A stretch of 64,000 nucleotides of DNA, taken from the NCBI GenBank assembly GCA_012274445.1, contig JAAROD010000049.1, positions 1,488,001-1,552,000 on the forward strand, read 5' to 3'. The notes below the pieces were generated by a model, which made no database searches, was not told where the DNA came from, and saw nothing but the letters and a program-made list of their open reading frames with translations. A program made the position numbers and the translations under genes. Origin of the DNA: Sclerotiophoma versabilis. Lineage: Eukaryota; Ascomycota; Dothideomycetes; Pleosporales; Didymellaceae. Below, piece after piece: positions 1 through 9,608 of this stretch. Position 1 is the stretch's first letter. Every line of letters begins with the position of its first letter.

Positions 1-901
1 AGCTATGCGTCTTCGCCCAGTTTTCCAGATCTTCAAGGTTTGCAAAAAAGCCAGCGCCGCATGTCTCTTTTCTTGTGCAGTCGACCAGAGAATTCTTGAC
101 GTCCGTGTTACGTAGATACCGAAGGCCCATCGCACCTGTCTCTTTAGCATTATCGTTCAGATACTGCAAGCCTTTGCGCAGCGTAGGCTCGAGCTTATGT
201 TCGTACGCTTCGGTTTCGATTTGGTTGCAGTTCTCCCAACACTGTCCGGAACGGATATGCACAAGGTTATGATGATTAGTGCCTATCAGGTGTTGTCCAA
301 GCCCTTGTGGGGTCTGGGCAGGGCGATCAGTGTCTATGGATGGACGAGGGAAAATATCCTGAGCTGAGTCTGGGATGCGATCTCGAGCAGCACCCCAGTA
401 TGTTGCCAAATCATGTTCTGCAGCACTACTGTTAGGTATCTGACCAAGTCCTGGAAGATAGTCCAGTCCGGAGTAGTTAGTCTCGAGGCGCGAGACTGGT
501 GTTGTGAAGCTTTCGTGCCAAAGACCAAGTGATGGTTTGCGCTCCTTTGCCAGGCAAGAGTAGATTGATCGTAAGTTCAGGGATTCCAGAGCTCTTGCAT
601 ACCGACTTGCGTCGGTCCAGTAGCCAACCCATACTGTCGTGCCCGGGGCTTCACGTCCATCAATGAGTGCAAAAGATTCATAGGTTGATGGTCGATCATT
701 GGATTTGAGCCACGATTCGATCTGATGACAGACTCCAGTTTTTGCATCTGTGCTTGCGGCGTCGTTGGAATGTTGCTGGACACCAACGTAAGACGTGTAG
801 ACATAGGTTACCCTACCCGGCAGTGCAAGTGTGTACCTCGGCACGGGCAGGCGGTGGTTCTTGGGTTTGCGTAAAGGATATAAGCGCACAGGACACGCCA
901 T
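1..901 (-). CDS. aldoxime dehydratase (haem-containing dehydratase family), C-terminus off the left edge
   Basis: Reading the minus strand from the ATG at 901 gives 300 codons with no stop up to the window edge. Homologues are about 350-390 residues, so roughly 50-90 are missing. Recognised by family pattern: VYTSYVGVQ near residue 34, a GYWTD aromatic motif near 93, RDRIPDS near 173, IRSGQ near 216, and LEDLENWAKTH ending at 299. In characterised aldoxime dehydratases the Arg of RDRIP, the Ser of RSGQ and a His after the WA motif serve catalysis or bind haem; here they fall at about R173, S218 and H299. The second catalytic His lies beyond the edge. The family dehydrates aldoximes (for example phenylacetaldoxime) to nitriles, often next to a nitrilase, which cannot be checked here. 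No intron is needed. The family call is firm; the substrate is unknown. Confidence 0.85.
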   Translation of the reverse strand, partial: MACPVRLYPLRKPKNHRLPVPRYTLALPGRVTYVYTSYVGVQQHSNDAASTDAKTGVCHQIESWLKSNDRPSTYESFALIDGREAPGTTVWVGYWTDASRYARALESLNLRSIYSCLAKERKPSLGLWHESFTTPVSRLETNYSGLDYLPGLGQIPNSSAAEHDLATYWGAARDRIPDSAQDIFPRPSIDTDRPAQTPQGLGQHLIGTNHHNLVHIRSGQCWENCNQIETEAYEHKLEPTLRKGLQYLNDNAKETGAMGLRYLRNTDVKNSLVDCTRKETCGAGFFANLEDLENWAKTHS

Positions 902-1800
902 ATTCCGTGTGATAGCTTGGTGTATGGAATGCGCTTGTTGGCGCTATATTCTTAATAGTGGTCGTGTTATGGTCATGGGCTGAAGATGTCCCCAGTCCCT
1001 GTCCGAGGTGTCGAGATGCACTATCAATGCTAGCGTGCATTGCGGGGTTTTGTTTGGGGCCGACTCATCTCTCCCTGACTACAACGCGCAACATGTATCT
1101 GTGGGAGTTTCTTAATCTCAAACAAAACCTCACAGTAGATGTGACAATCGAAATGGACGCTTCCATGCTCTTCCTCTATCCAGAAACAGGTTCCCTTGGA
1201 ATCTGACTACCCACTCCGACTCCTCTTGTGTCCATCTCAGTAGTCTTAGACAGCATGCCTAAATCGTAAAGAGAAGCCGTGATATATCTCAAGGGTTTTC
1301 AGCTCTAGATGGTTCCAATGCACAGCGCGACGATACTGAGCGACTAATGGTATCAGTGTCCCCAATCACTCGTGGCCAGACACATGTATCTTCAGATTAT
1401 CATCACGACTTGCGAACGTTGACATTGGTTGTAGACGCTATATCGAAAGCCCATTCAAAGCACTGGTTGGCCATTGGATCAAGTTCATTGAGATGTTTGT
1501 CAAGCCTTGTCTTGGAAACGTGCTGCTAGAGACCAGCTTCGAGCACCTCTTTGATGCTTTGGGAACGGCGCGCAGTCTCTGGAGGAAGTCAAGTTCGGAG
1601 TCATTGGCCAGGTACACGGCTTGAACAGTATAACCATGTATAACCATAACATTTGGGTCATGCAGGCTGTGTGTCTAATGCACAGGCAGAGCACATTGAT
1701 TGTAAGACCAGCCTTGAAGGCATTCATTCAGGTTACGGACATAGCTAGCATATTTATTGCCCTACCATCAGTCAAGTAACATCCACTGGAGAGTAACCTT
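902..1800. other. intergenic, aldoxime dehydratase 5' side to ddr48 3' side
   Basis: About 0.9 kb without a convincing gene. Both flanking genes are on the minus strand, so this holds the ddr48-like 3' region and the dehydratase promoter. Short open frames here show no family motif and no Kozak-like start. I see no repeat or RNA gene. Confidence 0.5.
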
Positions 1801-2595
1801 CTAGTAATCGTTGTCGCGCCTCGAGCTACCGTAGCTGGACTGATCACGGTCGTTTGTGCTGGATCCGTATGAGTTATCGTTATCATTGGCATAGCTCGAC
1901 TTCTTTGAGCCATAAGAATCATCGTTGTTGTCATTGCCGTATCCCGACTTGTTCGACCCGTAGGAAGTGTCGTTTGAGTCGTTGCCGTAGCCAGACTGCT
2001 TGGAGCCATAGGAGTTGTCATTGTCGTTGGTAGAGCTAGACTTCTTGGACCCATAGGTATCGTTGTCATCGCTGTTGCCGTAGCTGGACTTCTTCGAGCC
2101 GTAGGAGTCATCGTTGTCGCCGTAGCTGCTCGACTTCTTGGTGGAACCATACGAGTCGTCGTCATTGCTGTTACCAAAGCCGGAGGACTTGTTGCTCGAA
2201 GAAGTGTCATTTCCGTATCCACTGTTGCCACTGTTGTTCTTCGATCCGAAGGCACCGGACTGATCGCCAAAGCTCTTTTGCCTGTTGCTGTCGCTGGAAT
2301 CTAGAGTGTCCTCGTTGTCAACACCGAAGCTGGATCCCTTCTTTTGTTGGCCATAAGAGTTGTCGTCGTCGTTGCTACGGCCAACGCCTCCAGAGGAAGA
2401 GCTGTCGTTGCCGTAGCTAGACTTCTTGTTAGCGTAGGAGTCGTCATCTCCGAAGCTGCTAGACTGCTTGTTTGTGTAGGAGTCGTCGTTGCGGCTTGAC
2501 GAGTAGTCATCGTCGCGGTTGCTGCTGCTGTTGCCGTAACCAGAGCTGCGGTCCTCACCGTAGGAGGAGTTGTCGCGGTCGTTGTTGTAAGACAT
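1801..2595 (-). CDS. DDR48-like stress protein, Ser/Gly/Tyr/Asn/Asp repeat protein
   Basis: Single exon, 264 residues, almost wholly low complexity. It is built from variants of DDSYGSKKSSYGN, alternating acidic/Asn runs (NDDNDD), SYGS, and short basic KKSS blocks. This periodic pattern is that of Saccharomyces DDR48, a strongly stress-induced (DNA damage, heat, osmotic) hydrophilic protein, and of its Candida homologue. It has no catalytic motif, signal peptide or membrane segment and is probably intrinsically disordered and cytosolic. The repeats begin within about 45 residues of the start, so the short unique N-terminus of yeast DDR48 is not present. The ATG at 2595 is the first in frame. 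STRE-like AGGGG motifs and a TATA-like sequence lie upstream. The repeat-based match could be convergence, so orthology is less certain than the likeness. Confidence 0.7.
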   Translation of the reverse strand: MSYNNDRDNSSYGEDRSSGYGNSSSNRDDDYSSSRNDDSYTNKQSSSFGDDDSYANKKSSYGNDSSSSGGVGRSNDDDNSYGQQKKGSSFGVDNEDTLDSSDSNRQKSFGDQSGAFGSKNNSGNSGYGNDTSSSNKSSGFGNSNDDDSYGSTKKSSSYGDNDDSYGSKKSSYGNSDDNDTYGSKKSSSTNDNDNSYGSKQSGYGNDSNDTSYGSNKSGYGNDNNDDSYGSKKSSYANDNDNSYGSSTNDRDQSSYGSSRRDNDY

Positions 2596-2698
2596 TCTGA
2601 ATTGGGTTGTTCTGAAAGGAGACTAGTATGTTGGAGATGGTTGATGAATTGGAATCAAGGAGTTTGTGTTGTTCACTTCCGTTACAGTAGGACAATGT

Positions 2699-2827
2699 CC
2701 CCTTCTTATAGATCTTCCTCGGGCCGGGCAAGCCATATCGAAAGCAGGACCTAGATGCGATCCCAAAGGGATCTCTACTGCATCACCCCGCAGTTGGTGG
2801 AGCAGGATCATATCTGTCGAGACCCCT
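2699..2827 (-). promoter_or_regulatory. candidate stress promoter of the DDR48-like gene
   Basis: On the minus strand there is a TATA-like CTATAAG at about 2705-2711, roughly 110 bp before the ATG. AGGGG (the STRE core bound by Msn2/4-type regulators in yeast) occurs at 2699-2703 and 2823-2827. Such pentamers occur by chance, so this is suggestive only. Confidence 0.3.
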
Positions 2828-3417
2828 GTCAAGCTGAGCGTCATGGGCAACTGCGCCACAAGTTACTCCAGATGCACGGAGATACTCTTCATTAGCGATA
2901 GTGCACGATAGCTTCGGCCATACTCAACACCACAACCGCAATGGCGAGTGCGTCGGCCGTGCTGCGCCACGAGACGTTGCAGACATTTAGGTGAACTTTA
3001 CCGCTTTTCGCGGAATACACCGCAGCCTCGATTCATGGTCGCCGAAGTAGGATGGAATGTGCTCGCCATCATGTTGGAATTGTCGCAATTTATCATGAGG
3101 CTGGCAGAGATACAAGCATCAAATCGGTGCGATATCACAATACTGATTTGAGTGCGGCGGGGTAGATGCTCGCTCTTTCCGAAGAGCGAATGATGCCGTT
3201 GGGATCGGACACGGGACGCGACGACGGGTGGTAGTTGTCATCCCGCATCTAAGCACGCAAGAAACGGCAACTCTATCTGTGCGAGAACCAACGTTGAGGG
3301 CTTTGCAAATCTTAAGCGATAGGTGGATTGAAATGAGGCGGTTCGAAGATGTGAGAAGTGTCACGATCCAAATAAGCGTTGGGCCAAGCCTGATGAGCAC
3401 CAGGGTACCATTTCTGC

Positions 3418-3475
3418 ATCTCATGTCAAAGCTTGCCTGCTTAGATCCCACTTTTTCCGGCAACATGAGAGCCTA
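3418..3475. repeat. dispersed degenerate repeat, copy A
   Basis: Shares the core GCCTGCTT-x-GATCC, then TTTTTCCGGCAACATGAGAGC, with copies near 13048-13103 and 29572-29631. All three are in gene-poor gaps. The function and full extent are unknown. Confidence 0.5.
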
Positions 3476-4505
3476 TGTAGTTGGACCACGTTGTAGGAGC
3501 AGGAGCGATCAATGGCAAACTCCGTAGAACGCAAGCTAGAGACTGTCTGTCCGAGCAATCTCAGACAAGCTGATCAGCATCATAGCGAACAAATTCTCGT
3601 CTCGGGCACGACAAAGGGTAAACAACTACAGCGAAAAAGACATACTAAATATACGAACGTTGATTTACCTCAAAAAGAAAAACTAGGAGTACAGTGTTTA
3701 CAGTCAGCCGCCTGATATCCCAAGCTAGCGCGATTTATTTTCTTCTGATCATCAGCCTCATCTGTCCATCTCGCCGAGAAATATCACTAGGGCTCATTGC
3801 GCGTGGAGACAACGGACTTACGATGATGACCAGGTACAGATAGGGCAGCGATATCTTAACGTGGACTAGTTTGATATAGATCTACGCGGCATATTTGCCA
3901 GCATAGCATAGAAAAACCTTGTATTGTTTGAGCTTAAGACATGTGCTCTAACAAGCTCGGTCTACTATAGTACTTGGCAGGAGCTTTGTAGGTAGAGCTT
4001 CGGAGTAGGGGTATGTAGTAGTATTTCCTTAGGTGAATAGAGCGTAGCTTTGTTACATTAACCTGTACAAATCTTAGTATCTTGTATAGCTAGTATAGAG
4101 CAGCAAGTCCTCCTAGTTTGAGGTACCTGTTAGAACATTAGAGAATAGGACAAGAAGATAGAGGTAGATAGTACCAAGAGGTAAGTATCGAGAGTGAGAA
4201 CTGAATATTGCTGCCTGTTCTCTTAACTGGCAGTGTACCTAGAGATATGTCTCTTGTCCCTAGTTCGGCCCTATCAGTAACTGATGGGGATGAAGGCCTA
4301 CCTGTTCGGGCCTACATTCACCATACATTATCGTGACGGAGTCAAACTGTGGCATTCGCGAATCTGTCGTCCTTAAGTTCAGAATCGCTCTCATATCTGT
4401 TCGGGCAAGACATGCCGTATTGAAAGCAGTGTTCTTTTGTGATGGCTTGGTCAAGGCATCGTCAATGTCCCTAAGAAGACCTATCAACTCATCCATACAC
4501 CAGAG

Positions 4506-4531
4506 TTTTTTTTTTTTTTTTCTTTTTTTTT
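4506..4531. repeat. poly-pyrimidine (poly-T) tract
   Basis: A run of T interrupted by single C residues inside the gene-poor region. It could be the poly-A tail of a minus-strand retroelement insertion, but no retroelement coding sequence or target duplication was seen. Confidence 0.5.
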
Positions 4532-5226
4532 CGACAAGATGTACGCAGCAATCAATCCACCAATTTCGATTTTCAGGGACATTGTCAAATGCAATATCAG
4601 TTTGCACTGGTCCCGTGCATGGTCGGAGATCGGCCCGCTTTGCAGTTGGGACATTGGTACTTGTAGCAAATAGCGTTTTTGCTGACCGTTCTATTTTGAC
4701 TGTTCTTGCAGATATGTTTTAATGTAGAGTTGTCCCGGAAAAAGCTGTGGTAGGACATGTTATCTGTGCCAAAGGGGTAAGGTGTGCATACCTCATCGTG
4801 AATGTTGTTCTTGAGGTATAAGTATCATCGTTTATAAGCTCTAGGGCCGCCATTGCTTTTGTCACTTTAAAGTCGGTAGTGTCCTGGGGTACCTATTTGA
4901 CAAGCAAATACTTGTAGAGGCCCGGTAGTGTCTTGCTGCGTCTCTTTCTCGGGCAAGGAAATTGCCACGCGTGTTTTTGCATGGTTCTTGGGGTGCGTTG
5001 TTGCTATTATCTTCGTGTATGGCTTACCGGCGTCCATCATCTGGCAGAGGGCCTGACACCTTCACGGCCTATGCCGGGCAAGGAAGTAAGCTTTGGAAAC
5101 GCAATGAAGGCTACAATTATTCTCACAATTTAGATAAACAAGACGGTTCTATCTGATATACACATCACATAAGCTCAATTATGAAATAGCATCCTCTTGA
5201 TGATTTATGCTCCTGCAAAATATGAG

Positions 5227-7161
5227 CAAAAAGTCACTTCCTTGTGATGCTGAGATTGCCGACCATTGATGAAAAATCTGTGAAGAAGCAGAGATGAAAT
5301 TGCAGTCAAAAGAAGGCAATTCTATATTGACTACCGGTCAACTTCTCCAAAGATCGATCAGCAGAGGCGCTTCCTTTGTCACGCTGCCCAGCTCGTCGGC
5401 ATGCTCGCAATGCCCGTAACACATGACATCCGGAAAGGCGCTGCCGCCGACTTGTTCGCGCTCAAATCAGATGCTGGCGACACCAATAGAGTACGGCGCT
5501 CTTTGGGCCACTCAATGACTGCCATGGGCAAGGGCTTGACTGATAGGTACATTGGGCGTACCAAGGGCGATTCATGGGCTGCACGGATGAACTCGAACCT
5601 TGAAGTGGACGCTTTCGGCGTCCAGATGGCCCCAGAGTCGTTCAAGAAACGCAAGATCGAAACTGCGGATATCGATCATTATTGCAAGAAGAAGGGCCTC
5701 GACAGAACTAAGCGCAACGACCGACATACAGCAAGGATAAACCTTGCAAAAGCACAGTTTGACGCATTGTCTGCTCGTCAAGAGGCTATCGCTGTCGCTG
5801 ACACTGCCGAATTGTCAGCGCCAGAGGCATCCGTCGCCGCAACGCAGCCACCTTCGCGAGAGACCTCACCTGATGAAAACGACAACAGAGGGTTTGAATT
5901 GAAGAATATTGACCCCCGGCTTCGTGGAGTTGTCAATGACGTGTTCGCCGAGACCGATAGAACTAGCAGCAACAACAGCGACATGACTGACGGATGTGTC
6001 GCACTCTGGAACTCATCTCAAGTATACACCGAGCCACCTGTCCTAACAGCTGCGCTTGAACAATTTGTTAGTTATTTTTCTACCGTCAATTTGGTGTGCG
6101 TTGCGACAGACACTCTTCTAAAGGATGTAGAGTCTGGCAACAGCCGTGATCCGCCTACGAGGTTTGTTTTCTATTGCACCAAGAATAAGGATCATTGTCA
6201 GAGGACCTACAATTCTGCGCTTCGTCGTGACCAGCATGAAGTCAATTGCTCTGCCGGGCCACCACTGTCCTTGCCTTCCAACACTGTCGATTTGGACGGC
6301 ACCCCATCGCTGTCTACTACAACTACTGGAGTCGGGCGTAAGCGTAAGCGAAAGAACATTAACGAAGCGAGTAAGGGCTTTCCAAAGCCTTGTCCGGATA
6401 ACGATGTTTGCGGCGTTAAGAAGGACTTTGGAAATGACCATCTTCTTAAAAACCACCGCGCTCTTCACCACGACAGCAGGTGGCCAGCAGAGACTCCTTG
6501 CAACTTCCCCGATTGCTTACTTCCCAGAGATCACTACTTCGTCTCCCGCGAGGCTTTTCGACGCCATATGACCAGTGCGCACTTCCTTAAAGTTGGTAAA
6601 GCTCTTGAGTACATTGGCAAGATTATCCCAGTGAAAGTTACAGCCTCTCGAGGAGCTAGCAAGAACTACATGAAGACCATGTGCCTCTTTCCTGACTGCA
6701 AGAGCGAGTTTGAGTTTGGCGACTACAATGACTATTGCAGTCACTTGAAGGAAACTCATTCGCAGACCGTTGAGCAGTACCCGCTCTATCTCCCAACTGC
6801 GCAAACAGTCCGGCTTCAACCTCGTCCAGAAATCAGTAACATCAACATCACAACACCTGTTAACCGCGAATTCATAAAGAAAGACTGCTGCTCTCATCCA
6901 GACTGTAGCATATTAACAGTTCTCTATAATAAGAAGGCTAAGCTTAACAAACATCTAATGCGCTCTCATAGGATTGCTAAAGACAACACGCCTAAGTGGT
7001 ACACTAGTGTGGAGATCGCCCCCTTCTATAGCACTAAGTGTTTGCACTCTGACTGTGTAGGCAAGCACAAGCATTGCTTCTATCTAACAGTGTTGAAATA
7101 CAAGTCACACTTAGTCCTCATGCATAAGCTAGCTACAGCTGCTGAAATTAGTGCCTATTAG
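5227..7161 (+). mobile_element. 5'-truncated tyrosine-recombinase / zinc-finger element
   Basis: The segment consists of a leader at 5227-5345, which has a diverged partner at 28517-28640, plus an intact frame encoding a recombinase catalytic end and zinc fingers. In the coding frame there is no stop from 5284, so the frame extends about 39 codons upstream of the first ATG. It then meets a TGA at 5281, so the N-terminal recombinase half (core-binding domain and first catalytic Arg) is absent or lies in a decayed upstream part. No terminal repeats or target duplication were identified. Candidate families are Crypton-type or DUF3435-type fungal tyrosine recombinases. The boundaries are guesses. 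Confidence 0.55.
5401..7161 (+). CDS. tyrosine recombinase C-terminal domain fused to C2H2-like zinc fingers
   Basis: A 586-residue frame from the first ATG. Residues 7-52 match tyrosine recombinase box II: HDIR (H8, R11), LGHS (H37) and DRYIG (Y50, candidate nucleophile). The upstream in-frame residues also fit the family. After a linker rich in Ser, Pro and Ala come about six zinc-finger-like units beginning near residues 257, 330, 366, 428, 496 and 547. Several follow C-x4-C, about 17-20 residues, then H-x4-H (for example CNFPDC to HMTSAH). A basic RKRKRK cluster near 310 could be a nuclear signal. DNA strand exchange by the first domain and sequence recognition by the fingers are inferred. 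The missing N-terminal half argues against activity as drawn, yet 586 codons remain open. It may be a young truncated copy, a domesticated gene, or the last exon of a longer gene. Confidence 0.6.
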   Translation: MLAMPVTHDIRKGAAADLFALKSDAGDTNRVRRSLGHSMTAMGKGLTDRYIGRTKGDSWAARMNSNLEVDAFGVQMAPESFKKRKIETADIDHYCKKKGLDRTKRNDRHTARINLAKAQFDALSARQEAIAVADTAELSAPEASVAATQPPSRETSPDENDNRGFELKNIDPRLRGVVNDVFAETDRTSSNNSDMTDGCVALWNSSQVYTEPPVLTAALEQFVSYFSTVNLVCVATDTLLKDVESGNSRDPPTRFVFYCTKNKDHCQRTYNSALRRDQHEVNCSAGPPLSLPSNTVDLDGTPSLSTTTTGVGRKRKRKNINEASKGFPKPCPDNDVCGVKKDFGNDHLLKNHRALHHDSRWPAETPCNFPDCLLPRDHYFVSREAFRRHMTSAHFLKVGKALEYIGKIIPVKVTASRGASKNYMKTMCLFPDCKSEFEFGDYNDYCSHLKETHSQTVEQYPLYLPTAQTVRLQPRPEISNINITTPVNREFIKKDCCSHPDCSILTVLYNKKAKLNKHLMRSHRIAKDNTPKWYTSVEIAPFYSTKCLHSDCVGKHKHCFYLTVLKYKSHLVLMHKLATAAEISAY

Positions 7162-7490
7162 CTCTGGTGGAAGTTGAAATATTCCCATAACCCGTCCGCG
7201 ACAAACGACAACGAATGACGAGCACAAGCCGCACTTCTTCTCGACAGTGTCGAAATGCAGGGCATATCTACCTGAACAATAATGCATGGACAGTTTAGCA
7301 TTCAATCACAAGCAACGCCACCGATTTCGTCAACATATTAGCTGATAGGTTCATAGCCAGAAGATAGTAATGCAATACATTTATATAGCTAACAGTTTAA
7401 CCCTCTTACTATCTTACTGTCTCACCAGATCATTGTATAAGTATTTCGCTAATGCTGCATCAGCTACGCGACCATCCGCTGCTAGAAGAT

Positions 7491-7640
7491 TCAGTGCGCA
7501 CAACCTACTATTTGCAACTCAGTGCACAATTAACTTTAAGACCTAATGCACATAACCTACTTGTTGCAAATAGGTACACACAACCTACTTATTATAAATT
7601 AGTGCACAACTTACAGGTTGCAAGTCTAGTGCAACATTAA
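7491..7640. repeat. degenerate tandem repeat, unit about 27 bp
   Basis: Five to six units of the form GTGCACAACCTACTT followed by TTGCAAATTA, at about 27-bp spacing. Each unit centres on the palindrome GTGCAC or a variant of it. A second block with the same core lies at about 7749-7816. Position just downstream of the recombinase frame suggests subterminal repeats of the element, by inference. Confidence 0.65.
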
Positions 7641-7748
7641 GGGGTCGTGGAACAAATTGGCTATAATATCTAACGCACCAACGCGTTGTAGCCACTCAGC
7701 ACTAGTTTAACATTTTTGAAAACATTTCCTGATATACTTGTTACGAAT

Positions 7749-7816
7749 TAGTGCACAACCTAATGGTTACGATCAGTTGCACATGGCCTGGTGTTGACCG
7801 GCTGCACACGACCTAC
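7749..7816. repeat. second block of the GTGCAC repeat
   Basis: Three further units (GTGCACAACCTAATGG, TTGCACATGGCCT, CTGCACACGACCTACTT) in the same orientation as the first block, separated from it by about 110 bp of unrelated sequence. Confidence 0.55.
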
Positions 7817-7886
7817 TTGAAGGAATTCAATACTCTAAGCTATTCATCTTGCTATCTTCTTACTATCTCACAATCTCATTACCTCA

Positions 7887-9371
7887 TCATCTATCAACTT
7901 CTCCGAATACGAGATCCATTGTACCGATGATAGCGACGGCGTCGGCCAGCAAATGCCCTCTTGAGATCTGGTCCATGCAGGCCAAGTGTGCAAATCCGGG
8001 TGCCCTGATCTTGCACCTGTATGGCCTCTCGCTACCGTCCGAGACGAGGAAGACGCCCATCTCTCCCTTGGGCGCCTCGATAGCGCTGTAGGTCTCGCCG
8101 GGTGGCACTGTGTAACCCTTGCTGAAGAGCAAGAAGTGGTGGATGAGGGCCTCCATGTTCTCCTTCATGGCGGCACGGGGCGGGGGCGCGATCTTGTAGT
8201 CCTCGACCTTGACAGGACCAGCGGGCATATCGTTCAAGCACTGGTGGATGATGCGGAGGGACTGGCGGAATTCCTCCATACGGCAGAGGTAGCGATCGTA
8301 GCAGTCGCCGTTGACACCAACGGGGACGTCGAACTCGACCCTGTCGTAGGCATCGTATGGCTGCGACTTGCGAATGTCCCACGGGACACCAGATCCTCGG
8401 AGCATGACACCAGAGAAGGAGTAGTTGATGGCATCGGCGGCAGAGACGATACCAACACCCTTGGTGCGGCCGATCCAGATACGGTTGTCAGTCAACATCT
8501 CCTCGGTCTCGTCGATGCGGTCACCGAACTGGGTGGCCCACTGGTAGATGTCGTCGAGCAGACCGATGGGAAGATCCTGCGACACACCGCCAGGGCGGAC
8601 GTAGGCGGCATGGAGACGGGCACCAGAAACACGCTCGTAGAATTCCTGCAACTGTTAGCTTGGACGTGGTTTGCCACCCGTTGCTTTTTATCGTACCATG
8701 AGCTTCTCACGCTCCTCGAAACCCCACAGGAAAGGCGTCAGGGCACCGACATCCATGGCGTGGGAAAGGACGGACATGAGATGGTTCAGGATCCTGGTGA
8801 TCTCGCCGAACAGGGTGCGGATGTACTTGGCGCGGATGGGGATGTCGACGTTCAGCAGCTTCTCGACGGCGAGCGAGAAGCACTGCTCGTTGGTCATCAT
8901 GGAGACGTAGTCCAGACGGTCGAAGTAGGGCAGGGCCTGCAGGTAGGTGCGGTACTCGATGAGCTTCTCGGTGCCGCGGTGCAGCAGGCCAACGTGGGGG
9001 TCGGCGCGCACAATCTCCTCGCCATTGAGCTCCAGAATCAGACGCAAGACACCGTGGGCGGCGGGGTGCTGGGGCCCGAAGTTGACTGTGTAGTGACGGA
9101 TCTTGCGGGCGCTGTGGGTGTCGCCCTCGTCCTCGAGCGCGTGCAGGCTCTCCGCGCTCTCGGGCTCAATGGGGCTGTTGAAGTCCTCGGTGGTGGGGAT
9201 CATGCGGGTGCGCTGGCTGTCGGCGACCTCAGCATAGCGGCGGGCGAGGGAGGTCGACAGCGGGCGCGCAATGGTTCGTGTAGGGAGGGCGGGTCGGAGC
9301 TGGGGGCGGGCGGCGTTCAGGCACACACGCTTCGCGGCGTGGCCGGCCAGACGCGCGACGGAGACGGGCAT
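7887..9371 (-). CDS. nuo-49: NADH:ubiquinone oxidoreductase 49 kDa subunit (complex I)
   Basis: Two exons on the minus strand, 9371-8697 and 8645-7887, with a 51-bp intron (GTACGA to CAG). Together they give 477 residues. The N-terminus (MPVSVARLAGHAAKRVC, then many Arg/Ser) is a mitochondrial presequence. The mature part carries hallmarks of the 49 kDa / NuoD subunit: GPQHPAAHGVLRL, GLLHRGTEKL, PYFDRLDYVSMM, the EKLM-EFYERVSGAR stretch across the splice junction, AYVRPGGV, and the C-terminal GTMDLVFGEVDR. The subunit lines the ubiquinone-binding cavity of the peripheral arm on the matrix side. It shares a 237-bp intergenic region with rpc40, transcribed the other way. Length is normal for the family and no key block is missing. 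Confidence 0.97.
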
Positions 9372-9608
9372 GGTGGGGGAGGCTCGCTGGTGGTGCCCGT
9401 GTGAAGCCTCAATGGGCGTGTGGAGTGGAGAGGGAGGGCGTGGCGGTGGTGAAGCTCGTCCAAAATCGATATGTCATGGACTTGTCGTGGTCTTCATTGG
9501 CCCGCGCGCGTCGGCGCTTGGCGTCGCCTCGATGCCGACATGGCTGTCAAAAAAGTTCAGAGCTGCCCGCGCCGGGGACCTCGACCGCCCGCAGCAAGAC
9601 ACCGCAAC
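9372..9608. promoter_or_regulatory. divergent promoter region nuo-49 / rpc40
   Basis: 237 bp between two start codons facing away from each other. GC-rich, with no obvious TATA box. It must contain both promoters and 5' leaders. Confidence 0.5.

Larger units (their letters stand above)
2828..5226. other. gene-poor, repeat-like sequence
   Basis: No gene can be supported. The stretch 3720-4260 is AT-richer and rich in TAG/CTA words with stops in all frames, resembling decayed transposon sequence. A pyrimidine run (mostly T) lies at about 4506-4531. A copy of a dispersed degenerate repeat is at 3418-3475. Scattered coding-like pieces on the minus strand (for example 4260-4500) could not be assigned to a family. 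Confidence 0.5.
7162..7886. other. intergenic with degenerate tandem repeats
   Basis: Between the recombinase frame and the 3' end of nuo-49. It contains two blocks of a degenerate repeat of about 27 bp, listed separately. The AT-rich flank at 7360-7440 and the sequence at 7840-7890 share words such as CTTACTATCT. Confidence 0.6.

Noticed and set aside
7986..9404. Long plus-strand frame (472 codons) over nuo-49.
   Set aside because: It is the antisense shadow of a certain complex I gene; GC-rich codons keep it open.
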